The notes beneath the pieces were generated by a model. That model was not told where the DNA came from. It did no database searches and worked only from the letters and a program-made list of their open reading frames with translations. 27,428 nt of DNA from the NCBI GenBank assembly GCA_009700485.1, contig WLLZ01000012.1, positions 1-27,428 on the forward strand, read 5' to 3'. This stretch comes from Actinomycetota bacterium. GTDB lineage: Bacteria > Actinomycetota > Actinomycetes > S36-B12. This document shows, piece after piece, positions 7,181 to 15,882 of this stretch (position 1 is the stretch's first letter; every line of letters starts with the position of its first letter). Made by a program: the position numbers and the translations under genes.

Positions 7181-8281
7181 ATGAAGATGTGGCCGGCGGT
7201 AGCGGCAGTGCTTGAGTCACCGGAGGCGACCTTCACGCTACAGCCCGTTGAGCTAGGCCCCTTAGCCAGCGGCGAGGTTCTTGTTCGCGTGCTGGCTTCG
7301 GGCGTGTGCGGTACTGATATGGAGGCTCGCGAACTCACGCCCACTCCGTCAGTGCTCGGCCATGAAGGTGTTGGCATTGTCGAGGAACTCGGCCCTGACG
7401 TTACGGGCGTGGTACCAGGAGATCTCGTCGTGATGTCATATCCCAGTTGCGGGGATTGTGCAGGCTGCCTTCGAGATACGAGATGGCTCTGTGAGAACAA
7501 CTGGAGTCTTAGTTTTGATGGCAAGCGCGGTGACGGCTCCCACCCGGTTCATCGCGACGGCACACCTATCGCCTCCGCTTACTTCCAGCAGTCTTCATTC
7601 TCGACTCGAGCAGTAGTACCTGCCCGTTCGCTTGTACTTGCTCCGCCAGACATCCCGTTGCCGGTACTTGCGGCCTTGCCATGCGGGGTATTGACAGGTG
7701 TGGGCGCGGTTCTCAATGTTCTAAAAATTTCTTCTGGTGACTCGCTTGCCGTCATCGGTACTGGTGCGGTCGGCCTAGCTGCGATCATGGCTGCCAAAAT
7801 TTTAGGCGCCACGACAATCGTGGCCATCGATGTGCATCCCGGCCGCCTGGAACTCAGTCGCCAACTCGGCGCAACTCATTCAATCTCGGCACTAGGGCAG
7901 AGCGTCCCCGAAGCAATACTCCAACAGATTCCCGAAGGTATCCGAGCAGTGCTCGACACCACGGGTAGGCAATCATCTTGGAGTGACGCCGTGACCTACC
8001 TTCAACGTGGGGGTGACTTTGCATTTGTGACAACACCTGAACCGGTGGAGACATATGGATTCCCTCCTTTCCCGCTCTTTCTTAAATGCGGAAGTCTTCA
8101 TACAGTCCTGCTCGGCGGCGCGAATGCGCAAGACACGCTCTCGACGATTTTCGCGTGGTACCGCCAAGGCGAATTCCCGGTGGACGACATCGTGCGCACG
8201 TATGCGTTCGAAGACATAGAGCTTGCTTTCGAGCATTCGATCGCCGGTGAGACCATCAAGCCTGTCCTGCTCATGCCATGA
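7181..8281 (+). CDS. Zn-dependent alcohol dehydrogenase, aryl-alcohol type
   Basis: A 366-aa medium-chain dehydrogenase. Catalytic zinc ligands are C43 (GVCGTD) and H61-E62 (GHEGVG). The structural zinc site is C90, C93, C96 and C104. The Rossmann motif GTGAVG lies near residues 193-198, followed by an acidic residue in VAIDVHPGR, which favours NAD. Overall it resembles aryl/benzyl alcohol dehydrogenases that oxidise primary alcohols to aldehydes. The next gene is an aldehyde dehydrogenase 25 bp downstream, so the pair would carry an alcohol to a carboxylic acid. Probably controlled by the divergent LysR. The exact alcohol is unknown; a substituted benzyl alcohol would fit the gentisate genes further on. 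Confidence 0.9.
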   Translation: MKMWPAVAAVLESPEATFTLQPVELGPLASGEVLVRVLASGVCGTDMEARELTPTPSVLGHEGVGIVEELGPDVTGVVPGDLVVMSYPSCGDCAGCLRDTRWLCENNWSLSFDGKRGDGSHPVHRDGTPIASAYFQQSSFSTRAVVPARSLVLAPPDIPLPVLAALPCGVLTGVGAVLNVLKISSGDSLAVIGTGAVGLAAIMAAKILGATTIVAIDVHPGRLELSRQLGATHSISALGQSVPEAILQQIPEGIRAVLDTTGRQSSWSDAVTYLQRGGDFAFVTTPEPVETYGFPPFPLFLKCGSLHTVLLGGANAQDTLSTIFAWYRQGEFPVDDIVRTYAFEDIELAFEHSIAGETIKPVLLMP

Positions 8282-8306
8282 AACACACAACCACAAGGAG
8301 TACTCC

Positions 8307-9818
8307 GTGACAATTCACTCTTCCGATTCCACCACTCGCACTCTCGAGGAGTACCGACTGGCCAGGCAACTGGGCCTACTGATTGATGGAAAGTGGGTGG
8401 AGGCCACGAGCGACTCCACTTCAGTTGTGGTCAATCCTGCAACAGGACTTCCTTTGGCGAATATCGCGAACGCATCCGTCGCCGACGTCGATGCAGCTGT
8501 GCAGGCGGCTCGTTCAGCACGAGAGTCCTGGCGGCGAGTATCGCCCGCGCAACGTACGCACCTGCTGTGGAAGCTATCTGAACTTATCGAGAACGACATT
8601 GACTATCTATCTGTCCTCGAAGTTCTCAATCAGGGCAAGACGCTCGATCTGGCGCGCGGCCTTGACGTCATGGGATCAGTTGAGACACTTCGGTACTACT
8701 CGGGTTGGGCAACGAAACTTAACGGCACGACCAATCGCATATCCGCAGCTGATGAAAGGCCAGGGGGATCTATAGGCGAGGCGTATCACGCGTTCAGCAC
8801 GCTGGAGCCTGTCGGTGTTGTTGCCGCAGTGGTGCCATGGAACGTTCCACTCGTGATGGCGATTTCCAAGCTCGCCCCTGCTCTTGTCGCCGGTTGCACT
8901 GTGGTACTTAAACCGGCCGTGGAGACGCCGCTAACTACTCTGCGCCTTGGCCAGCTCATCATTGAAGCGGGTTTCCCTCCAGGCGTTGTAAACATTGTCA
9001 CCGGTGGTGGAGACATTGGCGCGGCACTAGTCGGGCACCCGGGGATTGACAAGGTTGCCTTCACGGGTTCAACAGCAACAGGTCGATCCATTGCGGCAAC
9101 GGCCGGACAGAGCCTCAAGCGTGTGACGCTGGAGCTTGGGGGAAAGTCCCCACTGATTGTTTTCAACGACGCAGATCTTGAGCAAGCAGCACAATCTGCG
9201 GCTTGGAGCATATTCCTAAATGCCGGTCAGATGTGCTTCGCCACCTCGCGCCTGCTCGTTCAGAAGGATGTTAGGGAGCAGGTGATCGCTCGCGTGTGCG
9301 AGATTGCTGGCGAGCTCAAGATCGGCTCGGGCCTTGATTCCGAGGCCGAACTGGGCCCGGTGATCTCGGAGCGACAGCGCGCGCGGGTCTTGTCCTATAT
9401 AGATAGTGCAGTGCAGTCTGGCGCTGAGATGCTGATCGGCGGCGCTCAGGTGCCCAGCAACGGATTCTTCGTTGCCCCCACGGTTCTCTCTGTCGAAGAT
9501 CCGGCTGCGAGGATCATGCAGGAGGAAGTGTTCGGGCCGGTTCTCGCGGTCAGCACCTTCGAGACTGAGGAAGAGGCCATTCGACTTGCGAACAACACCG
9601 AATATGGTCTTGCAGCCAGTTTGTGGACGCAAGACTTGGCGCGTGCGCATACCGTCGCCTCTTCGATTGAAGCAGGAACCGTGTGGGTGAACTGCAATGT
9701 CGTGCTTGACGAGTCTCAGCCATTTACCGGATGGAAGCAATCCGGCTTGGGTATCGAAGGTAGTCGCTCAGGAGTCGAGGAGTACGTTCAACCTCGCGCT
9801 GTGGTGATTGCGACTTGA
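8307..9818 (+). CDS. NAD(P)-dependent aldehyde dehydrogenase
   Basis: A 503-aa enzyme of normal family length. I chose the GTG at 8307, with AAGGAG six bases upstream; the open frame reaches further back into the ADH gene but without start signals. Motifs in order are PWNVPL and the cofactor-binding Lys in VLKPAVETPL, FTGSTATGR, the general base E276 in LELGGKSP, and the nucleophile C310 in NAGQMCF, 34 residues later as in known ALDHs. EEVFGPVL and the FTGWKQSG tail follow. It oxidises an aldehyde to an acid and probably takes the product of the upstream ADH. Similar to betaine/benzaldehyde-type ALDHs; specificity not assignable. Confidence 0.93.
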   Translation: MTIHSSDSTTRTLEEYRLARQLGLLIDGKWVEATSDSTSVVVNPATGLPLANIANASVADVDAAVQAARSARESWRRVSPAQRTHLLWKLSELIENDIDYLSVLEVLNQGKTLDLARGLDVMGSVETLRYYSGWATKLNGTTNRISAADERPGGSIGEAYHAFSTLEPVGVVAAVVPWNVPLVMAISKLAPALVAGCTVVLKPAVETPLTTLRLGQLIIEAGFPPGVVNIVTGGGDIGAALVGHPGIDKVAFTGSTATGRSIAATAGQSLKRVTLELGGKSPLIVFNDADLEQAAQSAAWSIFLNAGQMCFATSRLLVQKDVREQVIARVCEIAGELKIGSGLDSEAELGPVISERQRARVLSYIDSAVQSGAEMLIGGAQVPSNGFFVAPTVLSVEDPAARIMQEEVFGPVLAVSTFETEEEAIRLANNTEYGLAASLWTQDLARAHTVASSIEAGTVWVNCNVVLDESQPFTGWKQSGLGIEGSRSGVEEYVQPRAVVIAT

Positions 9819-9858
9819 GAACTTTAGTAGATAACCAGTAGGTATCACAGAGACCAAC

Positions 9859-9979
9859 ATATGTATTGGCAAAGTTAAGTGAACCGACCCTAGGGTGGAG
9901 ATTCGTCTACACAATATGTATTGAAGAAGTTGCGTGACTGATAAATACGATATCTAATGAAGAAGTCGCGCGACTGATA
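9859..9979 (+). promoter_or_regulatory. Three direct repeats, candidate operator cluster before the hydrolase operon
   Basis: Three 30-bp units start at 9859, 9914 and 9950. Units 2 and 3 match at 26 of 30 positions; unit 1 matches unit 2 at 19 of its first 24. Each has ATAT.TA.TG then AAGTT/C. Unit 3 contains the perfect palindrome AGTCGCGCGACT (9964-9975) and unit 2 a near-palindromic version. The last unit ends 49 bases before the TTG start of the hydrolase. Repeated dyads in a promoter gap suggest cooperative binding by a regulator, which is not identified. Confidence 0.6.
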
Positions 9980-10027
9980 CACGTGCTGGGATGTAACGCC
10001 TCTAACGAATAACTTAAGGAGCCGACT

Positions 10028-10819
10028 TTGACTGTTTTAGGTAAGATCGCAAGGGATGTCGAAGTCTCGGGAATCCGCCTTCGTGTTCTCTCGGAAGGAC
10101 AGGGTCCGCCTCTGCTCTTTCTCCATGGAAGCGGCGACCTCGGGAGTTGGCCTGAGATCCTCACGGATCTGAGCCGGCACTTTACTGTTATTCGGCCGGA
10201 CCACCCGGGATTCACTGGCAGCGAAGATGGCGAACACATCAAAAGCGTGCACGACATCTCATTTGTGTATCTCTCGCTTATGGATCAGCTGGGTCTGGAC
10301 AAGGTCTCTGTTATGGGTGTCAGCCTCGGCGGCTGGATAGCTGCTGATATGGCTGCAACCGAGCCAAACAGGTTTGATCGCATCGTTCTAGTCGATGCAG
10401 CGGGGTTGCGTCCGCGAGGAGAATACCCGGACTACTTCATGCTCACGCCTGTGGAACTCGCTGAGCTGGTCTATGCAACTGACAGCATGCGCGAATCCAT
10501 GGTGGCCTTCATGACGAATTTAGAAAGTGATTCAGAGACCTTCGGTACCTATCACCGCAATCGTGCCTCTACTGCGCATCTAGCATTCAATCCCTACATG
10601 CACGACACGCAGCTGCCAACTCGCTTGCATCGAGTCAAGGCTGACACTTTGGTTGTGTGGGGCGCGAAGGACGGAATTCTTCCGCTGGAAACTTCCGATG
10701 CCTGGCTCCAGGCGATCCCTGCAGCGAAGCGAATTGTCATCGATGAGGCCGGGCATCTCCCACACATCGAGCAGCGCGAGCGTTTTCTCACAGCAGTATC
10801 CCCGTTCTTCGGAATCTAA
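10028..10819 (+). CDS. Alpha/beta-fold hydrolase
   Basis: A 263-aa protein starting at TTG 10028 behind AAGGAG (10016-10021). The catalytic triad can be read: S99 in the elbow GVSLGGW, D215 in WGAKDGILP and H243 in EAGHLPHIEQ. LFLHGSGDLGSW supplies the oxyanion-hole HG. Length and motifs match the MhpC/BphD-like group, which includes C-C bond hydrolases of meta-cleavage products, but also esterases and lactonases. No meta-cleavage dioxygenase is in the window and ring opening here goes through gentisate, so an esterase or lactonase role is at least as likely. It is followed 28 bp later by a flavin monooxygenase; the two probably act in sequence. Confidence 0.9.
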   Translation: MTVLGKIARDVEVSGIRLRVLSEGQGPPLLFLHGSGDLGSWPEILTDLSRHFTVIRPDHPGFTGSEDGEHIKSVHDISFVYLSLMDQLGLDKVSVMGVSLGGWIAADMAATEPNRFDRIVLVDAAGLRPRGEYPDYFMLTPVELAELVYATDSMRESMVAFMTNLESDSETFGTYHRNRASTAHLAFNPYMHDTQLPTRLHRVKADTLVVWGAKDGILPLETSDAWLQAIPAAKRIVIDEAGHLPHIEQRERFLTAVSPFFGI

Positions 10820-10847
10820 AAGCACGTCTAGGAAAGGAATATAAACA

Positions 10848-12011
10848 ATGAAGATCTTCGGATTTCACCTCATGCCCTGGCCGTACTTAAAGCCGGAGGA
10901 CATTAGCGGCAGTGACTCATCATGGGTCACGATGTCGAATGCTCTCTACGATCCGGTGAAGGGTCATCAACTTTACGACACCTACTTCCGACAGATTGTC
11001 ATGTACGACGAGGTGGGTTTTGACGGCATCTCTGTTAACGAGCACCATCAGACTGCCTACGGTCTAATGCCGTCGGCGAATATGACTGCCGCGATGCTTC
11101 TCTCGCAGGTCAAGGGAACAGTTGCGCTCCTGGGAAATGCACTCTCACTCAGCGACCATCCCCTAAAGATTGCAGAAGAGGTTGCCTACCTTGACGTAGT
11201 CTCAGGCGGTCGAATCATTAGCGGATTCGTCCGAGGTATCGGCGCGGAATACCACTCGTTCTCCATGGATCCGAGCACCAGTCGCGAACGTTTCTATGAG
11301 GCACATGACCTCATCGTCAAGGCATGGACAGATCCCGGTCCCTTCGAGTGGTACGGAAAGCACTACAAGTTCCGTTACGTCAACCCTTGGCCACGTCCGT
11401 ATCAGCAGCCGCATCCGCCTATCTGGAGCCCGTCTCAGGGCAGCGCCGAGACAGTGGAGTGGGCAGCGCGAAACAAGTACGTCTATCTGCAAACCTTCAG
11501 CGACACCAAGAGCTGCGAAAAGATATTCGGAGAATTGCGCGAAGCGCAGGAGCGTCACCATGGTCGGGCCATGCCCGAGTGCGCGGGTTGGTCCGTTCCG
11601 ATCTACGTCGGTGACACGGATGAATCTGCTCTGCGTGAAGCCAAGCCGCACATTGAGCACCTCTTCAATGATCTCTTGCGCATGAGGCGCGATCAGCTCT
11701 TCCCAGCTGGATACCTCACCGTCGAATCGACAGCTCGTGTTATGTCATCGAGAGCAAAGGGTCTGGGCATCGGGCGCAAGACGTGCGAAGATCTCATGGA
11801 GGCTGGCATCATCATCGTCGGCAGTGCGGATACCGTCCGAGAGACTATCGAGGAGCGTCAGCGCCAGTTCCAGTTTGGCAACTTCAGTGGCATCTTCCAT
11901 TTCGGAACGCTTCCTGACGAGTTGTTCCAGGCCAGCCTCACCCGATTTGCCGAAAGCGTGCTTCCGCACGTGCGTAAGCTCGGAGAGCCCGCACTTGTGG
12001 CTGGGGCATAA
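10848..12011 (+). CDS. LLM-class (luciferase-like) flavin-dependent monooxygenase
   Basis: A 387-aa bacterial-luciferase-like protein with a strong GGAAAGGA upstream. Family features are DGISVNEHHQTAYG near residues 59-72, the barrel strands ending in LLGNALSLSDHPLKIAEEVAYLDVVSGGRIISGFVRG (about 112-148), and the later WYGKHY segment. These enzymes use reduced FMN and oxygen to hydroxylate, to insert oxygen Baeyer-Villiger style, or to cut C-S and C-N bonds. They need a separate flavin reductase, and none is in the window. It sits between a hydrolase and a Zn-ADH. An alcohol-to-ketone-to-lactone-to-hydroxyacid sequence would explain all three but is only an inference. Confidence 0.9.
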   Translation: MKIFGFHLMPWPYLKPEDISGSDSSWVTMSNALYDPVKGHQLYDTYFRQIVMYDEVGFDGISVNEHHQTAYGLMPSANMTAAMLLSQVKGTVALLGNALSLSDHPLKIAEEVAYLDVVSGGRIISGFVRGIGAEYHSFSMDPSTSRERFYEAHDLIVKAWTDPGPFEWYGKHYKFRYVNPWPRPYQQPHPPIWSPSQGSAETVEWAARNKYVYLQTFSDTKSCEKIFGELREAQERHHGRAMPECAGWSVPIYVGDTDESALREAKPHIEHLFNDLLRMRRDQLFPAGYLTVESTARVMSSRAKGLGIGRKTCEDLMEAGIIIVGSADTVRETIEERQRQFQFGNFSGIFHFGTLPDELFQASLTRFAESVLPHVRKLGEPALVAGA

Positions 12012-12022
12012 GGGGAATCTGA

Positions 12023-13027
12023 GTGAAGGCCCTTGTGTGGAATGGTCCGTCTGATCTGACCTTGGAGTCGGTAAGCGAACCTGTACTTTCGTCTGGCTAT
12101 GTCTTGGTGCATGTAACATCTGCGTCGATCTGCGGATCGGATGTTTCCGGCTACATCGGAAAGATGGGCAATCGAACTCCCGGGCAGATCATGGGACATG
12201 AATTCGCCGGTGTTGTACAGGCCGTCGCAGATTCCTCCGATGGCCATTGGGCAGGACAGCGTGTCACGGTGAATCCCTTGGTCAGTTGCGGAACTTGCGA
12301 AGCGTGTATTTCGGGGATGCCGCAACGATGCGATACCTGGGCATTGATTGGAGTTCAGCGACCGGGCGGTTTCGCGGAGGCGGTGGCGGTGCCCGTTGCG
12401 AATCTGCTTCGCCTCCCTGATTCGCATACGGAAACCCTCGCTTCGCTCGTGGAGCCGGTAGCTCATGGCTATCACGGTGCTCGGGTGGCCACTCGCGGTG
12501 GCATTCAGGGATCAATGCTCGTGATCGGCGCAGGGACGGTAGGGCTTTTCGCAGCGCTTGCTGCTTCTCAACTAGGCATCTCGCGCATCTGCATCCTGGA
12601 GCGCGACCGTCATCGACGCAGCACTGCTGAGAGTCTCGGGCTTGCAGCATTCGAATTAGTTGACGACGTGCGCGCGTATCTCGGAGCGCCTGAGGTCATC
12701 TTCGATGCAGTTGGAAGCTCTGCAACTCGATCACTTGCGGTCGAGTTGGTTCGGCGTGGTGGGCGCGTGGTACTCGATGGCCTAGCCGACCCGATGGGGG
12801 AGTTCTCCTTCATGCAGGCGATTCTTCGAGAGGTGGAACTCCACGGTTCATTTGGATATGCCCCGGAGGATTTTGACAGTGCGCTTGCAGTACTCGAGGG
12901 CGATTCCTTTGGCATCTCATCGCATGTAAAGGTGATCCCATTCGCCGAGGGTCCTGCCGCGTTCGCATCCATGGCCGGTGGGGACCTGCATACGCTCAAG
13001 ACTGTTCTTCACGTCTCGGAATCGTGA
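12023..13027 (+). CDS. Zn-dependent alcohol dehydrogenase, sorbitol/threonine-dehydrogenase type
   Basis: A 334-aa medium-chain dehydrogenase starting with GTG, with AAGGGG eight bases upstream and only 11 bp after the monooxygenase gene, so it is the third gene of that operon. Catalytic zinc ligands are C37 and H59-E60 (GHEFAG); structural zinc ligands are C89, C92, C95 and C103. The Rossmann motif GAGTVG lies near residues 169-174. It differs clearly from the first ADH (7181), being closer to polyol/threonine-type enzymes that act on secondary alcohols. Probably makes or consumes the ketone handled by the neighbouring monooxygenase. Substrate unknown. Confidence 0.9.
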   Translation: MKALVWNGPSDLTLESVSEPVLSSGYVLVHVTSASICGSDVSGYIGKMGNRTPGQIMGHEFAGVVQAVADSSDGHWAGQRVTVNPLVSCGTCEACISGMPQRCDTWALIGVQRPGGFAEAVAVPVANLLRLPDSHTETLASLVEPVAHGYHGARVATRGGIQGSMLVIGAGTVGLFAALAASQLGISRICILERDRHRRSTAESLGLAAFELVDDVRAYLGAPEVIFDAVGSSATRSLAVELVRRGGRVVLDGLADPMGEFSFMQAILREVELHGSFGYAPEDFDSALAVLEGDSFGISSHVKVIPFAEGPAAFASMAGGDLHTLKTVLHVSES

Positions 13028-13285
13028 CCGCACTAGCCGTAGGTTTTCCTGGCGCGCAGGCCTTATTTGAAGCTGAATTCAGTCATGCATTAGCAGAATC
13101 ACAGACAATTAAATAGGCATTGAGGTAATTGGTCCGGATTGATGAATTTGGCACGAGCGAGAGAAAAGTTTGATTAAGTTATTCAAACTAAACGGGTCGC
13201 CATTGCGGGTATCACGTCGAAGGCGTCACACGCAGTCGTTACCAGAAAACATCCATCCATACCATCAAGAGAAGGCGAGACACAC
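13028..13285 (+). promoter_or_regulatory. Promoter region of the importer operon
   Basis: A 258-bp AT-rich gap. It contains an inverted repeat AGTTTGA (13167-13173)/TCAAACT (13183-13189) with a nine-base spacer, and the palindrome CTGAATTCAG (13073-13082). Either could be an operator. AAGGCGAG lies just before the binding-protein ATG. No terminator with a T-run was seen after the ADH gene. Confidence 0.4.
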
Positions 13286-14854
13286 ATGACCAAGTCTCCA
13301 TTAGACCGTCGATCATTCCTCCTTGGATCGCTAGCCGTCGGAGGTTCTGCGGCACTTCTATCAGCATGCGGCATGTCCGGAGGGTCCGCTGGCAGTGCAA
13401 GCCCAAGCGCGACTATGGCAGCCGGTACCCCTAAGAGCGGTGGACTCCTGCGCGTCGGACTAGGTGGCGGCGGTCCGATGGAAACAGCCGATGCGCACGT
13501 CGGCATCCTGGCCAACTCTGATCTCGCACGCTCGCTGAATCTCTACGCCACCCTCTTCAAGCGCGACCCCGAGACCCTCAACCTCTTCCCGAGCCTTGCC
13601 GAATCAGCGGAGCCGGACAGCTCGGGCAAGACCTGGACGGTTCGACTCGTAGATGGAGCCGAGTTCCACAACGGGAAGTCCATCACCGCCGAGGATCTCA
13701 TCTTCACCGTACAGCGCATCTTCGAGATGAAGGGGGCCGTCGCCGAGCTCATGCCTTGGGTCGATCCGGCCGGGATGAAGGCACTTGATGCCCGCACAGT
13801 CCAGTTCAACCTGAAGTCGCCCACGGCCATTTTCACCGAGCCTTTTGCAATGATCGCCTCAGGCATCGTTCCGATGGGTTACGACCCGGCAAAGCCGGTC
13901 GGTTCCGGTCCGTTCGAGCTCAAGTCCTTCACCCCGGGCGAGCTCACGTCGATGAAGCGATTCGAGAACTACTTCGGTGATGTGTGGCTCGATGAGCTGG
14001 ACTTCGTCTCCTTCAACGACGATGCGCCGCGCATCAACGCCCTCCTGGCAGGCCAGATCCAGGCCACCGAGGCGCTCCCGCCCGGACAGATCGCGGCGGT
14101 TCAGGCCGACGGCATGATGCAGATCATCGAGTCGCTGAGCGGTGCCACCCGATTCTTCGCCATGGCGGTAGACGAGGAGCCCTTCACTGATGTGCGCGTC
14201 CGACAGGCGATGCGCCTGCTGGTCGATCGCCAGCAGATGATCGACCAGGCACTGGCCGGCTACGGACAGGTCGGTAACGACCTGTTCAACAAGTACGACC
14301 CGATGTACGACTCGGCGCTCGTCCGCGAGCAGAACATCGAGGAGGCAAAGAGCCTGCTGAAGTCCGCCGGGCAGTCCAATCTCACCGTCGAGCTGGCCAC
14401 CGCTCCCTACATCGCGGGCACCGTCGAGGCGTCGCAGGTTCTTGTCCAGCAGGCTAAGGAGGCAGGTGTCACGGTCAATCTCAAGAAGATGGATCTCCCC
14501 GCCTACTTCGAGGGCTACGGCAAGTGGCCATTTTCGGGCGACTTCTTCAACGCGAATGAGTACTTCATTCAGGTCGGCCTCAACCAGCTCCCGACGAGCA
14601 CCTACAACATCACGCACTTCAACGATGCGGAGTACAACGCCCTGTACAAGAAGGGCGTTGCAGAGCTTGACGAGGCAAAGCGCAAGGACATCGCAGATCA
14701 GATGCAGAAGATCGAGTTTGATCGCGGTGGCAATCTCATCTGGACCTACGCAACAGTCGTCGACGCGGTGGCGCCGGGCGTGAATGGCTTCGTGCCCGAC
14801 AAGTACGGACTGCCGCTCACCTCGTACGACTTCGCGCGGGCCTGGATGTCGTGA
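13286..14854 (+). CDS. ABC importer substrate-binding lipoprotein (family 5, peptide/opine/nickel type)
   Basis: A 522-aa extracellular solute-binding protein. The N-terminus has twin arginines (R8, R9 in DRRSFLLG) followed by a lipobox LSAC with C28, so it is probably exported folded by Tat and lipid-anchored. The mature part has the family-5 phrases KTWTVRLVDGAEFHNGKSITAEDLIFTVQR (about residues 113-142) and VRQAMRLLVDRQQMI (about 305-319). The family binds peptides, but also glycosides, nickel complexes and aromatic conjugates. It is the first gene of a tightly overlapped four-gene importer operon. Its place between two sets of oxidative catabolic genes suggests it captures the pathway's substrate. 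Confidence 0.92.
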   Translation: MTKSPLDRRSFLLGSLAVGGSAALLSACGMSGGSAGSASPSATMAAGTPKSGGLLRVGLGGGGPMETADAHVGILANSDLARSLNLYATLFKRDPETLNLFPSLAESAEPDSSGKTWTVRLVDGAEFHNGKSITAEDLIFTVQRIFEMKGAVAELMPWVDPAGMKALDARTVQFNLKSPTAIFTEPFAMIASGIVPMGYDPAKPVGSGPFELKSFTPGELTSMKRFENYFGDVWLDELDFVSFNDDAPRINALLAGQIQATEALPPGQIAAVQADGMMQIIESLSGATRFFAMAVDEEPFTDVRVRQAMRLLVDRQQMIDQALAGYGQVGNDLFNKYDPMYDSALVREQNIEEAKSLLKSAGQSNLTVELATAPYIAGTVEASQVLVQQAKEAGVTVNLKKMDLPAYFEGYGKWPFSGDFFNANEYFIQVGLNQLPTSTYNITHFNDAEYNALYKKGVAELDEAKRKDIADQMQKIEFDRGGNLIWTYATVVDAVAPGVNGFVPDKYGLPLTSYDFARAWMS

Positions 14855-15882
14855 CATCTGCTGAATCTGGCCTTTCCGAACGTACGAACTCGATCTCGAA
14901 TCCAGTCGAGGGATCCCCTCGCCGTCGCGTCGTTCCCTGGTGGGTGCGGCGTATCGGTGGGGGGTTCCTCACGTTGTTCGCTGTGTCAATCCTCATCTTC
15001 TTGGCAACCCAGGTTCTTCCTGGTGATGCGGCGAAGTCGATCCTTGGGCGCGATGCGACACCGGAGAAACTCGAGGCACTGCGGGCCCAGCTCGGGCTGA
15101 ACCGCCCCGCGCTCGAGCAGTACCTGGACTGGGCGCGCAATTTCGTGACCGGTGACTTCGGCCTGTCGCTCGTGAACAATCGGTCGGTCGAGGAACTCCT
15201 TGTTCCGCGCGCCATGAACACCATCGCGCTCGCGCTCTGCGCCATTGTCATCGCACTTCCGCTGAGCATCCTGCTCGGGAGCATCTCCGCCGCCCGGCGT
15301 GACGGACCCCTCGACCAGGGGATCTCGGTCACGAGCCTGACCTTCAACGCCCTGCCGGAATTCGTGATCGGCCTGGGCCTCGTCGTGCTCTTCGCCACCA
15401 GCGTGATGAAGATCTTCCCGGCGGTGTCGATCTTCCCGCCGGAGGAGTCTGCCTTCTCCAATCCCGCAGCCCTTGTCCTGCCGGCCTTTGCTCTCGTACT
15501 GGCAATCTCGCCGTACCTCATCAGGCTGGTCCGGGCCTCGCTTATCGATGCCCTGGACTCCGAGTACGTGCTGACCGCGCGCCTGCGCGGAATACCCGAG
15601 CGACGCATCCTGGTCAATCACGCACTGCGCAACTCCATGGTTCCTGTGGTGCATGGCACCGCACTGATGCTCGCCTATCTCGCCGGTGGCATCGTGGTTA
15701 TTGAGTACGTCTTCCGCTTCCCCGGACTCGGCGGGCTTCTACTCGAGGCCGTGTCGGCCCGCGACCTTCCTCTCATCCAGGCGACGGCGCTGTTCCTTGC
15801 TGCCGTGTACGTCGTGGTGAATCTGATCGCCGACCTTCTCGTCGTACGCCTTACGCCACGACTGAGGGGGGTGGGAGCATGA
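14851..15882 (+). CDS. ABC importer permease, DppB type
   Basis: A 343-aa inner-membrane permease whose GTG start overlaps the binding-protein stop (GTGA). An N-terminal segment of about 30 polar residues precedes the first helix (GGGFLTLFAVSILIFLATQVLPGDAA). The family phrase RAQLGLNRPALEQYLDWARNFVTGDFGLS comes next. The cytoplasmic coupling loop carries LTARLRGIPERRILVNHALRNSMVPVV, the EAA-like signature of DppB/OppB proteins. The C-terminal helix has the usual ATALFLAAVYVVVNLIADLL. It pairs with the next permease to form the transmembrane channel. Confidence 0.93.
   Translation: MTSAESGLSERTNSISNPVEGSPRRRVVPWWVRRIGGGFLTLFAVSILIFLATQVLPGDAAKSILGRDATPEKLEALRAQLGLNRPALEQYLDWARNFVTGDFGLSLVNNRSVEELLVPRAMNTIALALCAIVIALPLSILLGSISAARRDGPLDQGISVTSLTFNALPEFVIGLGLVVLFATSVMKIFPAVSIFPPEESAFSNPAALVLPAFALVLAISPYLIRLVRASLIDALDSEYVLTARLRGIPERRILVNHALRNSMVPVVHGTALMLAYLAGGIVVIEYVFRFPGLGGLLLEAVSARDLPLIQATALFLAAVYVVVNLIADLLVVRLTPRLRGVGA

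Noticed and set aside
8223..8306. Earlier ALDH start inside the ADH gene
   Set aside because: The GTG at 8307 has AAGGAG at ideal distance and gives a normal ALDH N-terminus.
10028..10819. Meta-cleavage pathway hydrolase as a firm call
   Set aside because: The fold fits, but no extradiol catechol dioxygenase is present and ring cleavage is by the gentisate route.
13859..14857. 332-codon minus-strand frame opposite the binding protein gene
   Set aside because: Antisense shadow in GC-rich coding sequence; the plus-strand frame has full family motifs. The same applies to the minus-strand frame at 14817-15617 and the one opposite the ALDH at 9216-9740.
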